Shown piece after piece: positions 8,554 to 16,518 of a DNA stretch of 41,309 bases. The stretch lies in the NCBI GenBank assembly GCA_903825465.1, contig CAIKAR010000109.1, positions 1 through 41,309 on the forward strand. The letters run 5' to 3'. Both the position numbers and the translations under genes were made by a program. How positions within the stretch are numbered: the first letter of the stretch is position 1; each line of letters starts with the position of its first letter. The notes beneath the pieces were generated by a model that was not told where the DNA came from, did no database searches, and was given only the letters and a program-made list of their open reading frames with translations. The stretch is from an uncultured Hyphomicrobiales bacterium (GTDB lineage: Bacteria > Pseudomonadota > Alphaproteobacteria > Rhizobiales > Beijerinckiaceae).

Positions 8554-9627
8554 ATGCTGCCCAACGACAAACTCGATCTCATCGCGCGCCGCCATCAAGA
8601 GATCGAGGCGCGCCTGTCCTCGGGCGCGTCGGGGGCGGAATTTTCGACTCTTTCCCGCGAGTTCTCCGAGCTCGGCCCCGTTGTCGACGCCATTCGCGAT
8701 TGGCGCGGCGCGCAGGACGAGCTCGCGGGAGTGGAGGCGATGCTCGCCGACCGGGAACTCGACCCTGAAATGCGCGCTCTCGCCGAAGAGGAAAAAGCGA
8801 CGGCGGAGGAATCGATCACGGCGCTCGAACAACGCATTCGCGTCGCGCTCTTGCCGAAGGACGTCGCGGACGAAGGCAGCGCGATTCTGGAAGTCCGCGG
8901 CGGCACGGGCGGCGACGAAGCGGCGCTGTTCGCCGGCGACCTCTTCCGCATGTACCAGCGCTACGCCGAAACGCGGGGCTGGAAGGTGGAGACGCTCTCA
9001 GCCAGCGAGGGAACCGCCGGCGGCTACAAGGAAATCATCGCCGAAGTGAATGGCCGGGGCGTTTTCGCGCGGCTTAAATTCGAATCCGGCGTTCACCGCG
9101 TGCAGCGCGTGCCGGCGACGGAAACGCAAGGCCGGGTGCACACGTCGGCGGCGACTGTCGCCGTCATGCCGCTGGCCGAGGACGTCGATATCGAGTTGAA
9201 CGAAACCGACCTCAAGATTGACACCATGCGGGCCCAAGGCGCCGGCGGCCAGCACGTCAACAAGACTGAATCGGCGATCCGCATCACCCACTTGCCGACC
9301 AACACGGTCGTTTTCGTGCAGGACGAGCGTTCGCAGCATAAAAACAAGGCGCGGGCGCTGATGTTGATGAAGGCGCGCCTCTACGACGCGCAGCGCCAAA
9401 AGCTCGACGCGGAGCGCGCCGCCAACCGTAAGTCGCAGGTCGGCTCCGGAGACCGCTCAGAGCGCATTCGCACCTACAATTTTCCGCAGGGGCGCGTCAC
9501 CGATCACCGCGTCAATCTGACGCTTTACAAGCTCGACAAAGTGATCACCGGGGAGGCGCTGGACGATGTCATCGACCCGCTGATCACGGAGCATCAGGCC
9601 GAATTGATGGCGGCCAGCGACAACTGA
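8554..9627 (+). CDS. prfA: Peptide chain release factor 1
   Basis: 357 residues. RF1 recognises UAA and UAG in the ribosomal A site and triggers peptide release. The GGQ motif is at residues 231-233 ([14 protein letters not shown]). The stop-codon-reading tripeptide is PAT at 187-189 ([13 protein letters not shown]), the RF1-type PxT, not the SPF of RF2. The C-terminus has the usual [18 protein letters not shown] segment. ATG 8554 gives the standard N-terminus ([21 protein letters not shown]); there is no good Shine-Dalgarno in front, so the start rests on family length. It likely forms an operon with ptsP. The release-factor methyltransferase gene prmC, which often follows, is not here: a convergent gene ends 3 bases after prfA. 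Confidence 0.97.
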   Translation: MLPNDKLDLIARRHQEIEARLSSGASGAEFSTLSREFSELGPVVDAIRDWRGAQDELAGVEAMLADRELDPEMRALAEEEKATAEESITALEQRIRVALLPKDVADEGSAILEVRGGTGGDEAALFAGDLFRMYQRYAETRGWKVETLSASEGTAGGYKEIIAEVNGRGVFARLKFESGVHRVQRVPATETQGRVHTSAATVAVMPLAEDVDIELNETDLKIDTMRAQGAGGQHVNKTESAIRITHLPTNTVVFVQDERSQHKNKARALMLMKARLYDAQRQKLDAERAANRKSQVGSGDRSERIRTYNFPQGRVTDHRVNLTLYKLDKVITGEALDDVIDPLITEHQAELMAASDN

Positions 9628-9630
9628 GCT

Positions 9631-10263
9631 TTATCGGACGCCCCTCGAAATCGGCCTGTCCATGCCGCGATAAAGCTGCGTGAAATCCTCGCGCACGAAG
9701 TTGATCACGTCGCCGCGCTGCTTGGCGTCAAGCGAGTTGTAAAGCGGCTCGACGGCGTCGGCGATTTTTTTCAGGCTGTTCGACATGTCCGCGAACTCGT
9801 CCCCGCGCGCCCGCATCGCGGCGATCGCGCCGTCATCGCGCGCGGCGTTGGCGGTGTTTGTCTGCGCGCCGCCGTCGGCCCTGGGGTTTGGGGCGGTGCT
9901 GTTGGCGTCGCCATTGTTCGCGGCGGTGTTCGCCGGAGCGGCGCTCTGGTTGTTGGCGGTTGGAATGGTGGCCGTGGTGTTCGCGTTGGCCGCGGACTCC
10001 GCCTGTTCCGCCGCTGTCCGAGCCTTCGCGCGCGAAGCGGCTATGTCGTGAATCGCGTTTTGAAAACCATTCCAGTTTTTTTCCTGGTCGGGGGACAAGC
10101 GCAGCCGCGCCTTCACGATCGCCGCCTGGGCGTCGAAATGATCGACGATCTGGTTTTCCGTCGGGCCGCGGCGCGCGGCGTTCGAAAACCGGTCTTGAGC
10201 GAGGGCGAGGCTGGAGACGGAAACGGCGAGCGTTATAACCGCGAAAGGCGTCAGTGCGCGCAT
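9631..10263 (-). CDS. Spy/CpxP-like LTXXQ-motif periplasmic protein with Asn/Ala-rich linker
   Basis: 210 residues from ATG 10263, with GGGAGA 7 bases upstream. A Sec signal peptide covers residues 1-22 (cleavage after ALA). The mature part has two helical LTXXQ-type segments: LSPDQ at 56-60 (in LRLSPDQEKNWNGFQ) and LDAKQ at 178-182. Spy/CpxP proteins with this motif are ATP-independent chaperones or envelope-stress sensors. Between the two, residues about 88-145 are a low-complexity stretch rich in Asn, Ala and Thr, longer than the short loop of classical Spy. It may be a flexible insert. The gene is convergent with prfA and divergent from the MotA-like operon starting at 10455. The chaperone role is inferred from the motif only. 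Confidence 0.75.
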   Translation of the reverse strand: MRALTPFAVITLAVSVSSLALAQDRFSNAARRGPTENQIVDHFDAQAAIVKARLRLSPDQEKNWNGFQNAIHDIAASRAKARTAAEQAESAANANTTATIPTANNQSAAPANTAANNGDANSTAPNPRADGGAQTNTANAARDDGAIAAMRARGDEFADMSNSLKKIADAVEPLYNSLDAKQRGDVINFVREDFTQLYRGMDRPISRGVR

Positions 10264-10454
10264 GTCGAATTCTCCCAAAAAAATGAGCCGCCGTTGAAAC
10301 GGCGGGCGCCGATTTTCGTTCCTCGCGCGCGGCGGCCAGCCTCGCTCCATCGACACGGCGGCGGCTTGACAGGCCCGCCTCAAAGCGCACACTTGCCTGG
10401 GACAGCCACCCCGCCATCGCTGGCGCGGGATGGCGCGGAAAGGCCGGGGGGCAA

Positions 10455-11219
10455 ATGACGGCAAGCGTGGTCGCGACTGGATATTCGGAAGAGCGCGCGC
10501 CATTGCTGCGTTGGCTGGTTTTCACCGGCTTCTGCGTCTTTGGCTTCGCGCTTCTGTGGCGTTATGGCCTATTTCGGCTCATGCTGGCGAGCGACAAAAC
10601 CGATATCTCGCTGATCATCGCCCTGCTTTATCTCGCCACGACGCTGCACTGTCTGTGGCGCACCAACGTGATTTCGAAGGAACTCGACGCGGCGCGGCGC
10701 ATCGAGGCGATCGTGTCGGCGGGCCCGCGGACGCTGACCGTGGCGGGCAGGAACGTCGTCGCCGACGGCGGCGACCGTCTGCCGCCAGGCGCGGTCACCG
10801 ACCATATCCGCAATCTTGTGCTGAAGGCGGGGTTGCAAGGCGACCGGCGCCTCGACCAGACGCTGCTGCTGCGCAGCCTCGCCGACACGTTGCGCGGACC
10901 GAACATGCTGGGGTCCTTCGCCAGCGATTCCCTGATGAAGCTCGGCTTGCTCGGCACCATCGTCGGCTTCATCCTTATGCTGGCGCCCATCGCCGGGCTC
11001 GACGCGGCGAACCAGGGCGCGTTGCGCAGTTCGATGAGTTTGATGAGCGACGGCATGGCTGTGGCGATGTACACCACGTTGAGCGGCCTCGTCGGCTCCA
11101 TCCTCGTCAAGATCCAGTACAACATGCTGGACAGCGCGACGGCGAAATTGTTCTCGCTCGCCACCTCCATCACGGAGGTCTTCGTCGTGTCCGTGCTCGA
11201 GCGCGACCGGCATGGATGA
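10455..11219 (+). CDS. MotA/TolQ/ExbB-family proton-channel protein
   Basis: 254 residues with about four membrane segments (roughly 18-36, 48-64, 165-185, 205-228). The C-terminal half shows the MotA/TolQ/ExbB signature: LGLLGTIVGFILMLAPIAG, then SDGMAVAMYTTLSGLVGSILVKIQYNML, corresponding to the pore-lining helices of ExbB and MotA. Known members form pentameric proton channels that drive a periplasm-spanning partner (ExbD, TolR, MotB, ZorB). A cytoplasmic segment lies at about 65-160. It starts a three-gene operon: its stop overlaps the next start by 8 bases, and that protein has the topology expected of a stator partner. It does not look like flagellar MotA (no flagellar genes nearby) or a Tol-Pal TolQ (no tolR, tolA or tolB). 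Confidence 0.85.
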   Translation: MTASVVATGYSEERAPLLRWLVFTGFCVFGFALLWRYGLFRLMLASDKTDISLIIALLYLATTLHCLWRTNVISKELDAARRIEAIVSAGPRTLTVAGRNVVADGGDRLPPGAVTDHIRNLVLKAGLQGDRRLDQTLLLRSLADTLRGPNMLGSFASDSLMKLGLLGTIVGFILMLAPIAGLDAANQGALRSSMSLMSDGMAVAMYTTLSGLVGSILVKIQYNMLDSATAKLFSLATSITEVFVVSVLERDRHG

Positions 11220-11841
11220 TTTTTCGCTTTACCCGCGCGAAGAGCCCTTCGATCCCTTCAGCGTCATGTTGTTCAAGGCGCTGCAAGTCGTGGCGTTTCT
11301 ATTCTTCATCGCGTTGCTGGCGATCAATCCCGAAGCCAAGGCCGGCAAAATCGATTCGAAGGCCGAATTCCTGATCTCGATGACCTGGCCGGACAACCAT
11401 CCCGACGACATGGACCTTTACGTCGAGGATCCCGTCGGCAACATCGCGTGGTTCCACCAACGCGAGGCTGGCTTTCTGGTGCTCGAGCGCGACGACCGGG
11501 GCGGCGCCAACGACTTCATCATGGTCAACGGCCGCAAGGTGACCTCGCCCATCCGCGAGGAGACCGTGAGCGTGCGCGGCGTCGTGCCCGGCGAATACAC
11601 CGTCAACGTCAACCATTATCTCGCGACAACCGGCAAACCGGTTCCGGTTTCGGTGAAGGTCGAAAAGCTCAATCCCGTCGTTCAGGTGGTGCATTACGAC
11701 ACCATCGACATGGACCACACCGGCCAGGAGCGCACCGCCGTGCGCTTCAAGATCGACAAGGACGGCGAGATCACGGACATCAACCACCGCGAGAAGTCGC
11801 TGATCGAATTGACGCGCTCGACCAAGCGCGGCGACAAATGA
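11212..11841 (+). CDS. Single-pass membrane protein, putative stator partner with an unrelated periplasmic beta domain
   Basis: 209 residues. A short cytoplasmic N-terminus (1-17) is followed by one membrane helix (about 19-38) and a periplasmic domain of about 165 residues. The beginning, EEPFDPFSVMLFKAL, resembles the start of an ExbD/TolR helix: an acidic residue (D14) just before a VML run. The periplasmic part is not ExbD-like. It contains DDMDLYVEDPVGN (66-77), a pattern seen in beta-sandwich domains of the DUF2135/YfaP type, and a GEYTVNVNHYLATTG segment that also looks like a beta-sandwich strand pair. The gene overlaps the proton-channel gene by 8 bases, so they are surely co-translated. 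I know no named function. A proton-driven stator role is inference from topology and coupling. Confidence 0.7.
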   Translation: MDDFSLYPREEPFDPFSVMLFKALQVVAFLFFIALLAINPEAKAGKIDSKAEFLISMTWPDNHPDDMDLYVEDPVGNIAWFHQREAGFLVLERDDRGGANDFIMVNGRKVTSPIREETVSVRGVVPGEYTVNVNHYLATTGKPVPVSVKVEKLNPVVQVVHYDTIDMDHTGQERTAVRFKIDKDGEITDINHREKSLIELTRSTKRGDK

Positions 11842-11851
11842 GCGCGGGCGC

Positions 11852-12451
11852 ATGACCTTCACGATCGTCGCCCTGTCGCTCGCCTACGCGGCGCTCGCGT
11901 TTTTGTTGCTTGTGATGTCGCTGCGCACGCCTTTCCGCTGGTGGATCAAGGCGCTGGCGATCGTTGTCGTCACGGGTTTCTCGATCGAGGCCTTCGAGCA
12001 GACGCGCGATCTCATGGGCTGGCCGGCGGCGCGGCCGCTGCCGGCGCGGTTCCAACTGCTGTGGACGCGCGTCGTCGAACCCAGCCGCGCCTACAACGAG
12101 GCGGGGGCGATCTTCCTGTGGGTCGAGGAAATCGACGAAAACAACGTGCCCTCCGGCGTGCCGCGCTCCTACAGGATCAAGTACACCGAGCCGCTCGCCG
12201 AAAAGGCGGAGAAGGCGCGTTCCGACATCGTCGCCGGCAAGGCGCAGCAGGGCACCGCGAGCGACCTCGAAACAGAAGGGCAGGACGCGCCGCCCGCCGG
12301 CCAGACGACCAGCGAAGCTACGCCGCAAACGGGCGAAGTCTCGCGCGAGGGGTCGCAACCCATCGATCCGGACTTTCTGGCCAACACGCCGCAGCATCTG
12401 GATTTCGCGCCGATGCCGGCGCCGCTGCTGCCGGCAAAGGGCGGCAATTGA
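11852..12451 (+). CDS. Conserved-looking membrane protein of unknown function, third gene of the MotA-like operon
   Basis: 199 residues, starting 10 bases after the previous stop. Two hydrophobic helices lie at about 4-24 and 31-46, giving a hairpin, followed by a soluble part that begins EAFEQTRDLMGWPAARPLPARFQLLWTRVVEP in two blocks (residues about 46-78). A folded segment (IFLWVEEIDENN near 92-103, RSYRIKYTEPLAEKAEKA near 109-126) comes next. The last 65 residues are low-complexity, rich in Gln, Thr, Pro and Gly, and probably disordered. I recognise no family. Tight spacing with the proton channel and its partner suggests a shared complex. The ORF is well supported by frame, GC pattern and operon position. 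Confidence 0.65.
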   Translation: MTFTIVALSLAYAALAFLLLVMSLRTPFRWWIKALAIVVVTGFSIEAFEQTRDLMGWPAARPLPARFQLLWTRVVEPSRAYNEAGAIFLWVEEIDENNVPSGVPRSYRIKYTEPLAEKAEKARSDIVAGKAQQGTASDLETEGQDAPPAGQTTSEATPQTGEVSREGSQPIDPDFLANTPQHLDFAPMPAPLLPAKGGN

Positions 12452-12481
12452 GTGGCTTAAGCGGAAATTCCGGAGGTCGCG

Positions 12482-13087
12482 ATGAGCGAGTTTGAACGCT
12501 GGCAGGGCCGTTTCGCGGTTCCCGAATACATCTTCGGCGAGGCGCCGAACGTGTTTCTCGCCTCGCAAAAACACCGCCTGCCGAAATCCGGCAAGGCGCT
12601 CGCGGTAGCCGACGGCGAGGGACGCAACGGCGTGTTTCTGGCGGAATGCGGCCTCGACACGCTGTCTCTCGACTTTTCGCCGAATGGGCAAAGGAAGGCG
12701 CAAGCGCTGGCGGCGAAACGCGGCGTCAAGCTGCGCACGGAGATCGCGGATGTCCACGCGTGGAATTGGCCGAGCGCGGAATACGACGTGATCGCGGAAA
12801 TCTTCACGCAGTTCTCGACGCCCCAAGAGCGCGAAGGCAAGTTCGCCGGCATCCGCAAGGCGCTGAAAAAAGGCGGCCTGTTGCTGCTCGAAGGATATAC
12901 GCCGAAGCAGCTTGAGCACGGCACCGGCGGCCCGAAGCAGCTCGAACACCTTTACACGATGGATCTGCTGGAATCCGAGTTTGGCGGCTTCTCGAAGGTG
13001 CTGATCCGCGAATATGAGACCATGATGACTGAAGGCGGCGCCCACGCCGGCATGGCGGCGGTGATCGATCTCGTGGCGGTGAAATAG
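12482..13087 (+). CDS. Class I SAM-dependent methyltransferase
   Basis: 201 residues, GGAGG 6 bases before ATG 12482. The Rossmann-fold SAM site is a divergent motif I, ALAVADGEGRNGVFLAECG (about 39-57), followed by the acidic motif II (LDTLSLDFSPNGQRKAQ). The LKKGGLLLLEGYTP motif follows a helix and resembles the post-motif-III strand of TehB/UbiE-type methyltransferases. The N-terminal WQGRFAVPEYIFGEAPNVFL block is typical of a TehB-like subgroup that is widespread in proteobacteria. The substrate is unknown. It lies 30 bases after the MotA-like operon and 55 bases before the copper genes; with its own ribosome site it may be read with either. Confidence 0.85.
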   Translation: MSEFERWQGRFAVPEYIFGEAPNVFLASQKHRLPKSGKALAVADGEGRNGVFLAECGLDTLSLDFSPNGQRKAQALAAKRGVKLRTEIADVHAWNWPSAEYDVIAEIFTQFSTPQEREGKFAGIRKALKKGGLLLLEGYTPKQLEHGTGGPKQLEHLYTMDLLESEFGGFSKVLIREYETMMTEGGAHAGMAAVIDLVAVK

Positions 13088-13142
13088 TGTTTTTGACCTG
13101 GGTCGTCTTGGCGAGGCGCGCCGGCGCGCATAGATATGCGGC

Positions 13143-13385
13143 ATGAGCGAAACAAACCCCGCCTCTGAAATCGAACTCGCGGTATCGGGCATGGCCTGCG
13201 CCGCGTGCGCCTCGCGCGTTGAAAAAGTGTTGTCGCGAACGCCAGGCGTCGCCAACGCCTCGGTTGATCTCGCGGGCAAGAAGGCGATGGTGGCTGGCAG
13301 CGCCTCCGCCGCCGAGTTGATCGCCGCGGTCGAGCGGGCGGGCTACGAGGCGGCGCTGGTTGGCGGCGCCGCGCCGGCCAAATGA
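13143..13385 (+). CDS. Stand-alone heavy-metal-associated (HMA) domain, CopZ-like copper chaperone
   Basis: 80 residues, a single HMA domain of usual size. The metal-binding motif is GMACAAC (residues 17-23) with two cysteines spaced CxxC. The fold-typical AASVEKVL-like helix and the [15 protein letters not shown]-terminal helix follow. Such proteins carry Cu(I) in the cytoplasm to CopA-type ATPases. Its TGA overlaps the ATG of the P-type ATPase (ATGA, 13382-13385) in a different frame, so the two are translationally coupled. It closely resembles the N-terminal HMA domain of that ATPase. It may be a real chaperone, or an ATPase metal domain that has become a separate polypeptide. Confidence 0.85.
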   Translation: MSETNPASEIELAVSGMACAACASRVEKVLSRTPGVANASVDLAGKKAMVAGSASAAELIAAVERAGYEAALVGGAAPAK

Positions 13386-15562
13386 GCGCCGTCGCCGCGG
13401 CCTCCGGCGACGTCATCGAACTCGCGATCTCCGGCATGTCTTGCGCCGCCTGTGCGGCGAGCGTCGAGAAAGCCTTGGCCCGCGCTCCAGGCGTGGCGAA
13501 GGCGTCGGTCAATCTCGTCAATGAAAAAGCCTATGTGTCGGGCGACGTTCGCGCCGCGGACCTTGTCGCGGCGGTCGAGGGCGCCGGCTACGAAGCCGCG
13601 GTCCTGACCAGCGAGAGCGCCGATGACGTGGTTCTGGCGGCGGCGGACGACGCGCGCCAGCGTTGGGAGACCGCGCGCGCGGTCGCGGCTCTGGCTTTGG
13701 CGGCTCCGCTGACGCTTCCCATGTTCGGCGTTGATTTGCCCGCCGTCTTCCAACTGGCGCTCGCGTCGCCCGCGCAATTTCTGATCGGCTGGCGCTTCTA
13801 CGTCGGGGCGTTCAAATCGCTGCGCGCTGGCGCGGGCAACATGGACGTGTTGATCGCGCTCGGCACCTCGGTCGCGTTCGGCTACAGCGCGTGGCTGATG
13901 ACGCAACCTCGCGCGCATCATCTTTATTTCGAGGCCTCGGCGGTCGTCATCGCCCTTGTGACGCTCGGCAAATGGCTGGAGACCCGCGCGAAGCGCTCGA
14001 CAACGTCGGCCATTCGCGCGCTGATGGCGCTGCGCCCGAGCGACGCGCGCGTCGAACGCGGCGGGGGCGACGTGACGGTGCCCGTCGCGATGGTGGGGGC
14101 GGGCGATGTGTGCGTCGTTCGACCCGGCGAGCGCCTCCCCGTTGATGGGATAATCCTCTCCGGCGCCAGCGCGCTCGACGAAAGCATGATGACCGGCGAA
14201 AGCCTGCCCGTCGAAAAAAGCCCGGGCGACAAGGTCATCGGCGGCTCGCTCAACGGACAAGGCTTGTTGCGCGTTCGAACCACGGCGGTCGGCGCGCGAT
14301 CTATTCTGGCGCGGGTCGTCGCGTTGGTCGAACACGCGCAAGCCAATAAGGCGCCCACGCAAAAACTTGTCGACAGGGCGTCCGCGGTTTTCGTGCCCAT
14401 TGTGCTGGCCTGCGCCGCCGCGACGTTTCTCGGCTGGTGGCTGCTGAAAGGCGACGTGTCCGCCGGACTCGTCGCCGCGGTGAGCGTGATGGTCGTCGCC
14501 TGCCCCTGCGCGCTGGGCCTCGCGACGCCGACGGCCTTCATGGCGGGCACGGGCGCCGCCGCGCGCGCGGGAGTTCTGATCCGCGACGCCGACGCGCTCG
14601 AACACGCGGCGTCCATCGACGTTGTGGCGCTCGACAAAACCGGCACGTTGACCGTTGGCCGTCCCGTCGTCGCCGACCTCGCCGCCGCGGAGGGGACGAC
14701 GGAACTCGACGTGTTGCGCCTCGCCGCGAGCGCGCAGCGCGGCAGCGAGCATCCCCTCGCGCGCGCCGTCATCGAGCGCGCGGCGGACGCGGTTCTCGCG
14801 ACGCCGGAGAACTTCGAAAACCGCCCCGGCCGGGGCTTTGTCGCGACGGTTGAAGGGCGCCGCGTGGCGGTGGGCTCGCGCGCGCTGATGATTGAAACAG
14901 GCGTTGACACCGCCCCGCTCGACGCCCGCGCGACGGAATGGGAGACCGCTGGCCGAAGCGTCATGTTTGTCGCCGACGCCGGCGCGGGACGCCTGCTGGG
15001 CGCGATCGCCGCCCGCGACGAATTGCGCGGGACGTCGAAGCTCGCCATCGCGCGGCTGCGCGGCATGGGCGTTTCGACGTTGCTGCTGAGCGGCGACAAC
15101 GAGCGCGCCACGCGTCTGATCGGCGCCGAGCTCGGCGTGGAGGACGCGCGCGGCGGCCTGTCGCCGGCGGAGAAGGCGCGCGCCGTCGCGGCGCTGCGAG
15201 CCGACGGAAAACGCGTCGCCATGGTCGGCGACGGCGTCAACGACGCGCCCGCGTTGGCGGAAGCGGATGTGGGCGTCGCGATGGGCTCGGGCTCGGATGT
15301 CGCGATCAACGCGGCGGGAATCACGCTGATGCGGAGCGATCCGCTGTTGATCGCCGACGCGATCGCCGTCAGCCGCGCGACGCGCGCGGCGATCAAGCGG
15401 GGTTTGTTCTGGGCTGTCGTCTACAACGTGGTCGGCATACCGCTCGCCGCGGCCAACTTGCTCGATCCCATGTTCGCGGGCGCGGCGATGGCGGCGTCCT
15501 CGGTCAGCGTCGCGCTCAACGCGTTGTGGCTGGGCCGCTGGCGGCCAGGCCAATCCGTTTGA
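13382..15562 (+). CDS. copA: Copper-translocating P-type ATPase (CopA-like, P1B-1)
   Basis: 726 residues. One N-terminal HMA domain (GMSCAAC, C21 and C24) is followed by the transmembrane core with the Cu(I) motif CPC at 374-376 ([14 protein letters not shown]). The phosphorylated Asp is D418 in DKTGTL, and the hinge [16 protein letters not shown] and the TGES motif of the actuator domain are all present. P1B-1 pumps export Cu(I) across the inner membrane. A CPC motif with this surrounding sequence points to Cu(I)/Ag(I), not Zn/Cd (which have CPC with DKTGT but different TM7-8 signatures). No copper-responsive regulator is beside it. The last 47 bases overlap the end of the convergent murB. 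Confidence 0.94.
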   Translation: MSAVAAASGDVIELAISGMSCAACAASVEKALARAPGVAKASVNLVNEKAYVSGDVRAADLVAAVEGAGYEAAVLTSESADDVVLAAADDARQRWETARAVAALALAAPLTLPMFGVDLPAVFQLALASPAQFLIGWRFYVGAFKSLRAGAGNMDVLIALGTSVAFGYSAWLMTQPRAHHLYFEASAVVIALVTLGKWLETRAKRSTTSAIRALMALRPSDARVERGGGDVTVPVAMVGAGDVCVVRPGERLPVDGIILSGASALDESMMTGESLPVEKSPGDKVIGGSLNGQGLLRVRTTAVGARSILARVVALVEHAQANKAPTQKLVDRASAVFVPIVLACAAATFLGWWLLKGDVSAGLVAAVSVMVVACPCALGLATPTAFMAGTGAAARAGVLIRDADALEHAASIDVVALDKTGTLTVGRPVVADLAAAEGTTELDVLRLAASAQRGSEHPLARAVIERAADAVLATPENFENRPGRGFVATVEGRRVAVGSRALMIETGVDTAPLDARATEWETAGRSVMFVADAGAGRLLGAIAARDELRGTSKLAIARLRGMGVSTLLLSGDNERATRLIGAELGVEDARGGLSPAEKARAVAALRADGKRVAMVGDGVNDAPALAEADVGVAMGSGSDVAINAAGITLMRSDPLLIADAIAVSRATRAAIKRGLFWAVVYNVVGIPLAAANLLDPMFAGAAMAASSVSVALNALWLGRWRPGQSV

Positions 15563-16460
15563 TTTCCCAGCGCAGTTCGACGCCCGAGTTTTCCTTCACG
15601 CGTCGGCGGACCTCTTCGCCAAGGCCTTCGATGTCGGCCGCGGTGGCCGCGCCGCGGTTGATCAGGAAATTGCAGTGCATCGGGCTCACCTGCGCGTCGC
15701 CAACAACAAGGCCGCGGCAGCCCGCGGCGTCGACGAGTTTCCAGGCGCTGTCGGGTTTCGGATTCGCGAAAGTGGAGCCGCCCGTCTTCTCGCGGATCGG
15801 CTGCGATTTTTCGCGCGCTTCCGTGACGCGCGCCATTTCGGCCTTGATCGCGTCCGCGCTTCCGGGCTTGCCCTGAAACAACGCGCCTGTGAAAACCACA
15901 TCTTCCGGCGCTTCGCTGTGGCGGTAGGAAAAGCCCATGTCCGCGTGGCTCAACACGCGGATGTTTCCCCGGCGGTCGACGCCGCGCGCCTCGATCAACA
16001 CATCCGTCGTTTCGCCGCCGTGGGCGCCCGCGTTCATGCGCAGGGCGCCGCCAACCGATCCCGGAATGCCGACGTAGAACGCGAGGCCCGCCACGCCGGC
16101 GTCCGCCGCGGCGCGCGCCAGCCGCATATCGGGAACCGCCGCGCCCACGCGGATTTTCCCGCCCGCGAGAATTTCGATCGCTCCAAACGCCTTGCCGCCA
16201 AGGCGGACAACCACGCCCGGCACGCCGCCGTCGCGCACAATGAGATTTGAGCAGAGGCCAATGGGCGTGGCGGAAATATCCTCCGGCAACGCCGCGAGAA
16301 AATACGCGAGATCGTCTTCGTCCGCGGGCGAAAACAGCAGCTGCGCCGGACCGCCGACGCGAAACCATGTGTAGGGCGCGAGCGGCGCGTTGGCTTGCAG
16401 ATGGCCACGCAGGTTTGGCGCGCGGGCGCGGACGAGCGCGGAAATATCCGGGAAAGTCAT
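15516..16460 (-). CDS. murB: UDP-N-acetylmuramate dehydrogenase
   Basis: 314 residues from ATG 16460 ([15 protein letters not shown]), the N-terminus usual for rhizobial MurB. The open frame could start at GTG 16481, but GGAGG there sits too close. MurB is an FAD enzyme that reduces UDP-GlcNAc-enolpyruvate to UDP-MurNAc with NADPH. The family blocks are visible: [18 protein letters not shown], the FAD-binding [19 protein letters not shown], and [10 protein letters not shown] containing the catalytic Ser region. It is the last gene of the dcw run here; usual followers (ddl, ftsQ, ftsA, ftsZ) are absent. The stop overlaps the convergent copA by 47 bases. Confidence 0.95.
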   Translation of the reverse strand: MTFPDISALVRARAPNLRGHLQANAPLAPYTWFRVGGPAQLLFSPADEDDLAYFLAALPEDISATPIGLCSNLIVRDGGVPGVVVRLGGKAFGAIEILAGGKIRVGAAVPDMRLARAAADAGVAGLAFYVGIPGSVGGALRMNAGAHGGETTDVLIEARGVDRRGNIRVLSHADMGFSYRHSEAPEDVVFTGALFQGKPGSADAIKAEMARVTEAREKSQPIREKTGGSTFANPKPDSAWKLVDAAGCRGLVVGDAQVSPMHCNFLINRGAATAADIEGLGEEVRRRVKENSGVELRWEIKRIGLAASGPATTR

Positions 16461-16518
16461 GAAAGCACGCCGAAAATCCACGCCTCCGCGCGCGGAAAAA
16501 GCGGTTTCCGCATGATGC

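Noticed and set aside
6051-8582. 843-codon open frame on the minus strand opposite ptsP
   Set aside because: It mirrors ptsP codon by codon, is rich in His, Arg and Gln, and has no domain. GC-rich third positions leave the opposite frame free of stops.
13360-13390. Programmed -1 frameshift joining the HMA ORF to copA
   Set aside because: The junction (GCC AAA TGA) does not fit an X-XXY-YYZ heptamer; the ATGA overlap is explained by re-initiation.
13343-15553. 736-codon minus-strand frame opposite copA
   Set aside because: Composition of Arg, His and Asp with no fold; a shadow of copA, which has all P-type ATPase motifs.
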